DNA of 64,000 bases from Shewanella sp. 1CM18E (GTDB taxonomy: Bacteria; Pseudomonadota; Gammaproteobacteria; Enterobacterales; Shewanellaceae), in the NCBI RefSeq assembly GCF_023161665.1, contig NZ_JALNTW010000008.1, forward strand, positions 176,292 through 240,291, read 5' to 3'. Below the pieces are notes generated by a model that made no database searches, was not told where the DNA came from, and saw only the letters and a program-made list of their open reading frames with translations. A program made the translations under genes and the position numbers. This document shows, one piece after another, positions 56,384 through 64,000 of the stretch; within the stretch, counting starts at the first letter, position 1, and each line of letters opens with the position of its first letter.

Positions 56384-57469
56384 TTATGCTTCACCCAGTG
56401 CTGCAAGCATATCCGCTTGGTTTTCTAAAATGAGAGGCTCGATAACGCAATCGATATCGCCTTCCATAAATTCGCCTAGACGGTACAGAGTTAAGTTAAT
56501 TCTGTGCTCACTAACACGACCTTGTGGGAAGTTATAGGTACGAATACGCTCAGAACGATCACCAGAAGATACCAAGTTACGACGAGTACTTTCTTCAGCA
56601 CTGCGACGCTTCTCGTCTTCTACCGCTTGAATACGTGCAGCAAGTACACTCATCGCTTGGGCACGGTTTTTGTGCTGTGAACGCTGATCTTGACACTCTA
56701 CAACAATACCCGTTGGAATATGGGTAATACGAATGGCCGAATCGGTTTTGTTTACGTGCTGACCACCAGCGCCTGATGCGCGGAAAGTATCCACTTTCAG
56801 ATCGGCTTTATTAATTTCAATCGCTTCAGCTTCTGGCACTTCTGGTAATACAATGACTGTACACGCAGAGGTGTGAACACGGCCTTGAGATTCAGTTTCT
56901 GGCACACGTTGTACACGGTGGCCGCCCGATTCAAACTTCAGCTTACCGTAAACGCCGTCACCACTGATTTTAGCGATAACTTCTTTGAAACCGCCATGCT
57001 CACCTTCGTTGGTGTTCATGACTTCAATTTGCCAGCGCTTGCTTTCGGCAAACTTGCTGTACATACGGAACAGATCGCCCGCAAAAATAGCCGCTTCATC
57101 ACCACCCGCACCTGCGCGAATTTCGATAAAGCAGTTATTGTCATCATTAGGATCTTTTGGCAGTAGCAGAATTTGCAATTCATCTTCTAGCACTGCAATC
57201 GTAGCTTTTGCTGCTTTGTACTCTTCCTGAGCCATCTCTTTAAGATCGGCGTCGTCTTCTTCCATCATCTCTTTGGCAGATTCTAAATCTTCTTCTGCTT
57301 GTTGAAATGCTTTAAAAGCTTTAACCACTTCTTCTAATTGAGAGTATTCCTTAGACAAGGCGCGAAAACGCTCCTGATCAGCGATAACACCAGCATCGCT
57401 CAGTAACGCTAATACTTCTTCATTACGTTCAAGTAAGCCTTCAAGCTTACGAATCACACTGTCCTTCAT
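56384..57469 (-). CDS. prfA: Peptide chain release factor 1
   Basis: A 361-residue class I release factor reading UAA and UAG. The stop-codon recognition motif is PET ([14 protein letters not shown]), where E. coli has PAT. The GGQ motif is in [18 protein letters not shown]. Ends in an ordinary C-terminal domain. Located 13 bp after hemA. Confidence 0.97.
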   Translation of the reverse strand: MKDSVIRKLEGLLERNEEVLALLSDAGVIADQERFRALSKEYSQLEEVVKAFKAFQQAEEDLESAKEMMEEDDADLKEMAQEEYKAAKATIAVLEDELQILLLPKDPNDDNNCFIEIRAGAGGDEAAIFAGDLFRMYSKFAESKRWQIEVMNTNEGEHGGFKEVIAKISGDGVYGKLKFESGGHRVQRVPETESQGRVHTSACTVIVLPEVPEAEAIEINKADLKVDTFRASGAGGQHVNKTDSAIRITHIPTGIVVECQDQRSQHKNRAQAMSVLAARIQAVEDEKRRSAEESTRRNLVSSGDRSERIRTYNFPQGRVSEHRINLTLYRLGEFMEGDIDCVIEPLILENQADMLAALGEA

Positions 57470-57482
57470 TTAAACGCTAACC

Positions 57483-58733
57483 TTAGTCTTTATCTAGTCC
57501 AAGCACAGCTCTTAATTGTCCAAGAGAATTTAAATCCCCTTGGCGACTCGCAGCGGTAAGCGCTTGTGTCGGCGCATGGATCAGCTTGTTGGTGAGCTTA
57601 TTGGCAAGTTCCAGTAAGACTTGCTCACAGTTACCACCTTGGGCCAATTTATTGACCGCTCGCTCTACCAACTCATCTTTAATCGCCATACTTTGGGTGC
57701 GATATTCACGGATACTGTCAACCGACTCCAATGAGCGGATCCATTCCATAAATAGATGAGCTTGATCGTCTGCAATTAATTCTGCTTGCTGGGCGGCTTC
57801 TCTTCGAGAGGCCATATTCTGTTCAATAATGCTTTGCAAGTCATCGACGGTATAGAGGAATGCATCATCTAAATCCGCGACTTCAGCCTCGATATCTCGA
57901 GGAACTGCTATATCAACCAATAACATAGGTTGATGACGACGTTGCTTAAGCGCTTTTTCTACCATGCCTTTACCGAGTATTGGTAAAGGGCTAGCCGTAG
58001 AGGATATCACGATATCGGCCTTAGGGAGAAAATCTGGGATCTGTTCGAGTGTAATAGCTGTTGCGCCGAACTCTTCACACATGGCTTCAGCACGTGAAAT
58101 TGTACGGTTTGCAACCACCATGGTGCTCACACCATTGTCTTTTAAGTGGCGGGCAACTAACTCAATGGTCTCACCTGCACCGACCAATAATACTTGGGTC
58201 GTACTCAGTGATGAGAAAATATGCTTTGCCATGCTCACTGCAGCAAATGCTACCGAGACAGCTGCAGCACCAATTTCAGTCTCAGTACGGATTTTTTTAG
58301 CAACGGAAAAGGTATTTTGAAATAACTTATCCATTGTTGAACCGACACTGCCAGCCTCTTTTGCCTTCACAAAAGATTGCTTAACTTGACCTAAAATTTG
58401 CGGTTCACCCAAAATCAGTGAATCTAAACCAGCAGATACACGCATCAAATGCTTTACTGCTTCTTGATCTTGATATTGGTAAAGGCAAGGCTCAACAGCT
58501 TCATGGGACAGTTGATGATATTCTTCAAGCCATGCAACTACATCAGCGGCTTCACTGTTATTACAGTAAAGTTCTGTACGGTTACAGGTTGAAATAATGA
58601 CGGCTTCGCCCGATGGAGTAAGAGACGCTAGACTCTTCATGGCATCATGAATTCTGTCTGGTGCGAAAGCTACTTTCTCACGTAGGTCGACCGTGGCCGT
58701 TTTATGGTTAATTCCGATTGCTACAAGGCTCAT
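57483..58733 (-). CDS. hemA: Glutamyl-tRNA reductase
   Basis: A 416-residue NADPH-dependent enzyme making glutamate-1-semialdehyde, the first committed step of tetrapyrrole synthesis by the C5 route. Catalytic Cys in [10 protein letters not shown] (near residue 50); [13 protein letters not shown] and [12 protein letters not shown] (NADPH) follow. First gene of hemA-prfA-prmC, divergent from lolB. Confidence 0.97.
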   Translation of the reverse strand: MSLVAIGINHKTATVDLREKVAFAPDRIHDAMKSLASLTPSGEAVIISTCNRTELYCNNSEAADVVAWLEEYHQLSHEAVEPCLYQYQDQEAVKHLMRVSAGLDSLILGEPQILGQVKQSFVKAKEAGSVGSTMDKLFQNTFSVAKKIRTETEIGAAAVSVAFAAVSMAKHIFSSLSTTQVLLVGAGETIELVARHLKDNGVSTMVVANRTISRAEAMCEEFGATAITLEQIPDFLPKADIVISSTASPLPILGKGMVEKALKQRRHQPMLLVDIAVPRDIEAEVADLDDAFLYTVDDLQSIIEQNMASRREAAQQAELIADDQAHLFMEWIRSLESVDSIREYRTQSMAIKDELVERAVNKLAQGGNCEQVLLELANKLTNKLIHAPTQALTAASRQGDLNSLGQLRAVLGLDKD

Positions 58734-59002
58734 TTGACTCGTTCTGGACTCTTGGGCATCTCATTTATGGTTGCCATTCTACTGAATTGATTTTGTTAAA
58801 AACAGAATACGCTTAACAAAACCGAATAATAATCTCGGTTCTTACCCATTTTTTCAATTAGCATCACTTTTTTAACTATTTTCACATAGATATTTCACGC
58901 TTTAACCGCAATGAGCATTGTGCAATTGGTTATTTTTGCATATGGGCATTGGTAATTTATCCAAGCCCTCGTATCATAAGGGCTCTTTTATATCAGTAAT
59001 AG

Positions 59003-59662
59003 ATGAATAATTTGAGCCGGTTCACAAAAAACACTTATCTATGGGTGATGCTTAGCACCATTTTCATTAGTGGTTGCTCAACTACCATACCAGACAACCT
59101 TATTCCCGTCTCTGTTAACAAAGTGCAGCAAGCTAGCGCCTGGGAAATGCAAGGTAAGCTCGCCGTGAGAACCTCACAAGACAGGTTTAGCACTAATATA
59201 TATTGGCTACATAGCCCACAAAGAGAGGAGTTAACCCTCACTACGATGTTGGGCACGACAATATTATCTTTAACTAGCCAAGACGGACTTGTTACGCTTG
59301 ATGTCGACGGTAAAACCTATCAAGACACCAATGCTCAACGCCTGCTGACCCGAGTCTCTGGTTGGCCTATTCCTATTGACTCTTTACCCCTTTGGCTAAC
59401 AGGCCAACTTACCGAGGGCGATAAGCTTATTAGCAGCGATAGCCTGCAAAGGCCGAGTAAGTTAATTAACTCTCAGCAACTACCACCTTGGCAAGTTGAG
59501 TTTAAAAGCTGGCAGAAACAAAGTGGGGCTGATGTACCAAGATTGCTCAACTTAACCCGCGATGATCTGCGCCTCAAATTACAGCTTAATAAATGGCAAG
59601 CACTTGCCCCAGAAAACCAAACACTGATAAAGCCACTGTCAGGCACTGAGAACTCTTTATGA
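59003..59662 (+). CDS. lolB: Outer-membrane lipoprotein receptor LolB
   Basis: A 219-residue lipoprotein, lipobox ISGC at about residue 25, with [20 protein letters not shown] and the acceptor loop region [12 protein letters not shown]. It receives lipoproteins from LolA and inserts them in the outer membrane. Its stop overlaps the ispE start by 4 bp (ATGA). Confidence 0.94.
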   Translation: MNNLSRFTKNTYLWVMLSTIFISGCSTTIPDNLIPVSVNKVQQASAWEMQGKLAVRTSQDRFSTNIYWLHSPQREELTLTTMLGTTILSLTSQDGLVTLDVDGKTYQDTNAQRLLTRVSGWPIPIDSLPLWLTGQLTEGDKLISSDSLQRPSKLINSQQLPPWQVEFKSWQKQSGADVPRLLNLTRDDLRLKLQLNKWQALAPENQTLIKPLSGTENSL

Positions 59663-60513
59663 CTACGCAACTTTCATTGGGCTGGCCAGCCCCTGCAAAA
59701 CTGAATCTATTCCTGCACATTAATGGCCGTCGTGAAGATGGCTACCATGAACTTCAAACATTATTCCAATTTGTTGAACATTGTGATTATCTAGATTTTA
59801 AAGTGTTAAATAAGCCAACCCTAAAGTTACACTCGAATATGGCTGGCGTTGTTGCCGACAGCGATAACTTAATTCTCAAAGCCGCAAAATCACTGCAGGC
59901 TCGTACAAATTGTCAGCTAGGCGCAGAAATTTGGCTTGATAAACGCTTACCTATGGGCGGTGGGCTCGGTGGTGGTTCATCAGACGCAGCTACGACACTT
60001 GTTGCGTTAAACCAACTGTGGAACACGGGGTTATCAAGCAGCGAACTTGCCGAAATCGGATTAAGCCTTGGCGCTGATGTCCCTGTTTTTATTAATGGTT
60101 TCGCAGCGTTTGCCGAAGGTGTTGGTGAAAAATTAGTTAATGTTGAGCCAAACCAGCCTTGGTATTTAGTATTGATCCCAGAGGTACATGTATCGACCGC
60201 TGAGATTTTCCAAGACCCAGATCTGCCGCGAAATACCGCGAAAGTCAGCCTTGATGCATTAATGAGCAGCGAATGGAAAAATGACTGCCAAGCTTTAGTC
60301 GCAAAACGTCACCCTCAAGTTGCCAAAACCTTAGACTGGCTGCTAGAATATGCGCCGTCCAGAATGACCGGAACCGGAGCATGTGTTTTTGGTCAATTCG
60401 AACAGGAGCATGAAGCTAAAGATGTATTGGCGAAACTGCCTGCATCAATAAAAGGCTTTGTTGCAAAAGGGGCAAATAAATCGCCGTTAATGTTGAGATT
60501 AGCTCAACATTAA
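59659..60513 (+). CDS. ispE: 4-diphosphocytidyl-2-C-methyl-D-erythritol kinase
   Basis: A 284-residue GHMP kinase of the MEP isoprenoid pathway. ATP-binding glycine loop [17 protein letters not shown] and C-terminal [12 protein letters not shown] are present. Coupled to lolB and followed by prs. Confidence 0.96.
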   Translation: MTTQLSLGWPAPAKLNLFLHINGRREDGYHELQTLFQFVEHCDYLDFKVLNKPTLKLHSNMAGVVADSDNLILKAAKSLQARTNCQLGAEIWLDKRLPMGGGLGGGSSDAATTLVALNQLWNTGLSSSELAEIGLSLGADVPVFINGFAAFAEGVGEKLVNVEPNQPWYLVLIPEVHVSTAEIFQDPDLPRNTAKVSLDALMSSEWKNDCQALVAKRHPQVAKTLDWLLEYAPSRMTGTGACVFGQFEQEHEAKDVLAKLPASIKGFVAKGANKSPLMLRLAQH

Positions 60514-60580
60514 CCACTTTCTGGGATAACCTTTTTTAATCCCAGCCACAATCATGAAGCATACGCCTGAGGTTCCTACA

Positions 60581-61528
60581 GTGCCTGACATTAAACTTTT
60601 TGCCGGTAACGCTACACCTAGTCTCGCTAAGAAGATAGCCGATCGTCTATTTTGTAAACTTGGAGACGCAGAGGTAGGCGTTTTCAGTGACGGCGAAATC
60701 AGTGTCCAAATTAATGAAAATGTACGTGGTGCGGATGTATTCATCATTCAATCTACTTGCGCTCCTACTAACGATAACCTAATGGAACTTATCGTTATGG
60801 TTGACGCGCTTCGTCGTGCATCAGCTGGTCGTATTACAGCGGTTATTCCTTACTTTGGTTACGCGCGTCAGGACCGTCGTGTTCGTAGTGCTCGTGTACC
60901 TATTACAGCTAAAGTAGTTGCGGATTTCCTTTCAAGCGTTGGTGTTGACCGCGTATTGACTTGTGATCTTCACGCAGAGCAAATTCAAGGTTTCTTCGAC
61001 GTTCCTGTTGATAACGTATTCGGTAGCCCAGTACTACTAGAAGATATGTTAGCTAAGAACCTAGAAAACCCTGTTGTTGTATCTCCAGACATCGGTGGCG
61101 TTGTACGCGCACGTGCAGTAGCTAAACTACTAGATGATTCTGACTTAGCAATTATTGATAAGCGTCGCCCACAAGCGAACGTTGCTCAAGTTATGCATAT
61201 CATTGGTGACGTTCAAGGCCGTGACTGCATCATCGTTGATGACATGATCGATACTGGCGGTACACTTTGTAAAGCTGCTGAAGCACTAAAAGAGCACGGT
61301 GCAAACCGCGTATTCGCTTATGCTACTCACCCAGTATTCTCTGGTAACGCTGCTAAAAACATCGCTGAATCAGTTATTGATGAAGTGATTGTTACTGACA
61401 CGATTCCATTGAGCCCTGAAATTGCTGCACTAGACAAAGTTTCACAGTTAACTATGTCTACTGTTATGGCTGAAGCAATTCGCCGCGTAAGCAACGAAGA
61501 ATCAATCTCTGCCATGTTTAAGCACTAA
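60581..61528 (+). CDS. prs: Ribose-phosphate pyrophosphokinase
   Basis: A 315-residue PRPP synthetase. The GTG at 60581 gives [16 protein letters not shown], the conserved start, with GAGG 8 nt upstream; an ATG at 60554 would add nine unconserved residues. PRPP loop [16 protein letters not shown] and flexible loop [17 protein letters not shown] are intact. It supplies PRPP for nucleotides, His and Trp. Confidence 0.97.
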   Translation: MPDIKLFAGNATPSLAKKIADRLFCKLGDAEVGVFSDGEISVQINENVRGADVFIIQSTCAPTNDNLMELIVMVDALRRASAGRITAVIPYFGYARQDRRVRSARVPITAKVVADFLSSVGVDRVLTCDLHAEQIQGFFDVPVDNVFGSPVLLEDMLAKNLENPVVVSPDIGGVVRARAVAKLLDDSDLAIIDKRRPQANVAQVMHIIGDVQGRDCIIVDDMIDTGGTLCKAAEALKEHGANRVFAYATHPVFSGNAAKNIAESVIDEVIVTDTIPLSPEIAALDKVSQLTMSTVMAEAIRRVSNEESISAMFKH

Positions 61529-61562
61529 TTCTTGATGAATTAAGCTAAACAAGCAGTAATAA

Positions 61563-61590
61563 AAACGCACTCCAAAGAGTGCGTTTTTTT
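61563..61590 (+). terminator. Terminator of prs
   Basis: Perfect 10-bp stem AAACGCACTC/GAGTGCGTTT with a CAAA loop and a T run; the opposite strand also has a T run, so it may end the convergent gene. Confidence 0.9.
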
Positions 61591-61617
61591 ATGCCTTATC
61601 TTTAGCTAATCCATAAT

Positions 61618-63360
61618 TTACGTCTTAGTCAATTTGGCAGGCAGGCTTTTGATAAACTTGTTGTACTTAAGTTTATTAAGCAGGCTTTGACCGTATTTCT
61701 GCTGTATAACTGGCAATGTGTGCTGAATATGAAAGGCCCCAAAACGGCCAAGATCAATCGTGTTCAAATAGCGACTGACTAAAGGTAAATGTGCAATATC
61801 AAATTCGGCCAAAGTCAAAACAATATCTGACAAGGCTGCTTTATGTTGGCTACCTCTGAGAGAGTATGCATCCCCATAAGCACAGAAATCCTCAACCATC
61901 TGTACCATCAGCTCTGCAGCAATCGGTAACTCAATAGCCATTGCAGCAAACTCCGCTTCTGTTCGCTGACTACCATCCCTGTCCTCTATCAGCCACTCAA
62001 GACGGCTCCCTTTGACATGCTCAACCAAACAAGCCGTGCGCTGTTGCATTTGTTGCAGCCCCTCAAGCAAACATTCGGGCAAGGCAAGATAGTCGATATT
62101 AATGACGTTGAGGCCCTCCTTGGTATAGGCTATTCTGAATGCCTCAGACATCTCTAGTTCCGCTTGCTTGCCATCTTGATAACTAACCATCAGTTGTGCA
62201 AATTCATTATCACAAGGCTTAACTTTGCTGATATCGACCACTTTAATATCAAAGTTGATCACTGCCAATTGCTGATCGCCTAACGTTTGCAGGTGATACC
62301 CATATTGATTAAATGCCACCTGATTCAGTGGATTCGACAAATCTCGGGGCTCGTCTACTTGCGCCGGCCTCACGAGCGCTGACATGCCAGCTAATTGGTG
62401 ATCTTGCTGGCGATTACTCAAATAAATCTTACGTAATGCGCCATCTGTCCAGCAAAGCCAGCAAGCATCTTCATTATCGCTAAAGCGAATACCTTTAAGC
62501 GTATCAACCCACTCCTCAAGGGCATCTTCGACCTCATCGTCATCTACCTCTTCACCAGCAAAGTACGCTTTTAGAGTCTGACGCACCTCTAAATCAAGCA
62601 TCTGCTCAGTATCATTGCCCAGCCAGCGGAGTGTTTTCACCCATAGCGTATTGAAGCTATTAAGATCGATAAGTTGTAACTGAAAACCCAGTTGCAGATC
62701 GCCATCAGTTTCTTTCCATGGCAGGGCGTCGACAGATGGCAGCAACGCGAGATCTCGTTTAGGGCATAGAGCAAGCATATTGCGAGTTTTAAATCGACCT
62801 GCAGCAGGAAGACTGTCGAGAGCATGGTAGTCAGCCTCTGCAGTAACAGGGTTAATTACCCAAAAGCCTTGGCTTCTTTTATGCAAATCTCTACTGCGTT
62901 TCTGATAGAAAACAAAGTTACCGTCACTGCGGCGATGTAGTTGCTGAATGTCTAGATATTCTGGCAATTGTATTTCGGTAATAAGGCTCCAATCTCTTAA
63001 AGACCAGCCATAAAGTCGATCGCCTTGCTCATCACCCATTTTAGCTGTAATGGCATACCAAAACTCTTGCCTTGTTTTATCAAGCCAGCCTTTGCCACCG
63101 TCTACGCCCATCACCGGCAAGCTTGATAGCAGAGTCAACTCACCTTCAATATTACCTTTGTAGATCTGCCCTGTTGTCGCCGCCACTACAAATTCAGCAT
63201 CATTATAAAATTCTGCCAGGCTAATATCATGTTCACTACGCAATTCACTAAGTTCAAGTTGCCAATGCAGTGTATTACGTCCATCAGGCAAGGTAGAGAG
63301 TAGTTGTAGTTCAACGGCAAGGGTTGCACTTGGAATATGCAATATATAGGGTAGTTTCAT
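61618..63360 (-). CDS. Large hypothetical protein (possible beta-propeller-like N-terminus)
   Basis: About 580 residues, no signal peptide or transmembrane helix. The N-terminal 350 residues contain repeated short strands with W and GxxY/GxxS turns (GQIYKGNIEGELTLLSSL, LYGWSLRDWSLITEI, FWVINPVTAEADYHAL), suggesting a beta-propeller. The rest is helical, with an acidic patch (EEVDDDEVEDALEEWVDTL near 280) and a basic C-terminus (KYNKFIKSLPAKLTKT). No family recognised. Start is uncertain among 63396, 63372, 63363 and 63360; I took the last (MKLPYILHIPS). Position between prs and the tRNA cluster. Confidence 0.75.
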   Translation of the reverse strand: MKLPYILHIPSATLAVELQLLSTLPDGRNTLHWQLELSELRSEHDISLAEFYNDAEFVVAATTGQIYKGNIEGELTLLSSLPVMGVDGGKGWLDKTRQEFWYAITAKMGDEQGDRLYGWSLRDWSLITEIQLPEYLDIQQLHRRSDGNFVFYQKRSRDLHKRSQGFWVINPVTAEADYHALDSLPAAGRFKTRNMLALCPKRDLALLPSVDALPWKETDGDLQLGFQLQLIDLNSFNTLWVKTLRWLGNDTEQMLDLEVRQTLKAYFAGEEVDDDEVEDALEEWVDTLKGIRFSDNEDACWLCWTDGALRKIYLSNRQQDHQLAGMSALVRPAQVDEPRDLSNPLNQVAFNQYGYHLQTLGDQQLAVINFDIKVVDISKVKPCDNEFAQLMVSYQDGKQAELEMSEAFRIAYTKEGLNVINIDYLALPECLLEGLQQMQQRTACLVEHVKGSRLEWLIEDRDGSQRTEAEFAAMAIELPIAAELMVQMVEDFCAYGDAYSLRGSQHKAALSDIVLTLAEFDIAHLPLVSRYLNTIDLGRFGAFHIQHTLPVIQQKYGQSLLNKLKYNKFIKSLPAKLTKT

Positions 63361-63554
63361 CATTGATTCCATAACGGTAGTAAACGTTTCAATCACTTAG
63401 CGAGAGAATTTATACCAATTAGTATCAATTTAATAGTCGTTGAAAAGGTTAAAATGAAGGACAGATAGAATAGGGAGATATGCTAAAGCGATTCGAAAAG
63501 ATTATAAAACGCCAAACGCAAAAAAGCCCATCCGAAGATGAGCTTTCTTTAATA

Positions 63555-63629
63555 TGGCTGGGGTACCAGGATTTGAACCTGGGAATGCCGAGATCAAAAC
63601 CCGGTGCCTTACCGCTTGGCGATACCCCA
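63555..63629 (-). tRNA. tRNA-Gln (anticodon TTG)
   Basis: 75-nt cloverleaf on the minus strand with encoded CCA. Anticodon loop TTTTGAT gives TTG. Acceptor TGGGGTA pairs with TACCCCA. Identical to the copy at 63924-63998. Confidence 0.95.
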
Positions 63630-63678
63630 ATCAAACTTTCTAACTCATAACCAGCCTAGGCTCGTTATGCTAAATAAA

Positions 63679-63763
<85 letters not shown>

Positions 63764-63775
63764 ACTGCATCTGTT

Positions 63776-63913
63776 TTTACATCTTGATTAAGATGGTGTT
63801 CAAAGCTGGCGTGTCTAATATCAACTACCACCGCTCTCACACTGAATCAGTTTTACATCTTGATTAAGATGGAGCTGAAAAGCACACTATCTATTTTACA
63901 TCAGATAAAGATG
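63776..63913 (-). repeat. Spacer hairpin repeats in the tRNA cluster
   Basis: TTTTACATCTTGATTAAGATG occurs at about 63775-63795 and 63851-63871, with a decayed third copy at 63894-63913. Each contains a perfect CATCTT-GATT-AAGATG hairpin. The units are offset by about 76 bp. Confidence 0.7.
63806..63841 (-). pseudogene. Decayed tRNA-Leu 5' fragment
   Basis: ctggcgtgtct at 63806-63816 repeats the tRNA-Leu D-arm/anticodon-stem stretch at 63733-63743, and the following bases (aactaccaccgctctcaca) resemble the acceptor/D-arm part ccaattccaccactcccgca with substitutions. No anticodon loop, T-arm or CCA is present, so it cannot be a working tRNA. Confidence 0.6.
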
Positions 63914-63923
63914 AACTACAAAA

Positions 63924-63998
63924 TGGCTGGGGTACCAGGATTTGAACCTGGGAATGCCGAGATCAAAACCCGGTGCCTTACCGCTTGGCGATACCCCA
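63924..63998 (-). tRNA. tRNA-Gln (anticodon TTG), second copy
   Basis: 75 nt identical to the tRNA at 63555-63629. On the minus strand it is the most upstream visible member of the cluster, which may continue past the window edge. Confidence 0.95.
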
Positions 63999-64000
63999 AT

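Overview
The window reads as chromosomal DNA of a marine Shewanella-like gammaproteobacterium. Evidence: a complete six-subunit Na+-NQR operon with apbE and nqrM, a periplasmic tetraheme flavocytochrome c, paired bacterioferritins, the hemA-prfA-prmC-sirB2-sirB1-kdsA and lolB-ispE-prs neighbourhoods, moderate GC content, and FNR/CRP- and HexR-type operators. Species cannot be fixed from the sequence alone.

Layout. 1-2.1 kb: three integron gene cassettes, all transcribed leftwards, separated by attC sites; no integrase is visible. 2.1-2.7 kb: palindromic intergenic repeats. 2.7-5.9 kb: a TauE/SafE exporter and the mesX-mesD pair (folate-independent methionine synthesis). 5.9-7.4 kb: no conventional gene, but two complete tandem copies and one decayed copy of a structured ~430-450 nt transcription unit. 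Each complete copy has a HexR-box promoter, a leader with a 47-nt core that is 45/47 identical between copies, a 30-32 aa peptide, a structured 3' region and an intrinsic terminator. This is the strongest candidate here for an undescribed system. 7.4-14 kb: M17 aminopeptidase, pepD, dinB with a LexA box, and a chemoreceptor. 14.4-16 kb: a small orphan and two complementary bacterioferritin subunits behind an FNR box. 16.3-23.4 kb: nqrABCDEF-apbE-nqrM. 24-27.7 kb: luxS, bolA, an AlkB homologue, rlmG. 27.8-33.5 kb: membrane and envelope genes (DUF4405-like protein, ToxR/CadC-like regulator, fatty-acid hydroxylase, DUF2804, beta-barrel). 33.5-34 kb: hairpin-bounded remnant resembling an IS200/IS605-type element. 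34-43.5 kb: yajG, cyclophilin, ampG, yajQ, vanZ-like, panE, an NSS transporter with its 34-aa small subunit, PAP2 phosphatase, EamA transporter. 43.6-53.9 kb: two DUF819 paralogues bracket a LysR regulator, OprD porin, flavocytochrome c, AbgT transporter and kdsA, which looks like an accessory anaerobic-respiration and carboxylate-uptake island. 54-61.6 kb: sirB1, sirB2, prmC, prfA, hemA facing lolB, ispE, prs. 61.6-64 kb: a large orphan gene and a tRNA-Gln/tRNA-Leu/tRNA-Gln cluster with a decayed tRNA-Leu fragment.

Working together: NqrA-F form the sodium-pumping NADH dehydrogenase, ApbE attaches FMN to NqrB and NqrC, and NqrM supports maturation. MesX and MesD make methionine without folate. 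The flavocytochrome would reduce an unsaturated carboxylate in the periplasm with electrons from the quinone pool, with the porin and transporters handling organic-acid traffic. The twin small transcripts are probably tied to central carbon metabolism through HexR. Start codons were moved from the longest reading frame wherever a ribosome binding site or family alignment favoured an internal start (dinB, nqrC, nqrA, nqrM, rlmG, prs, flavocytochrome and others).
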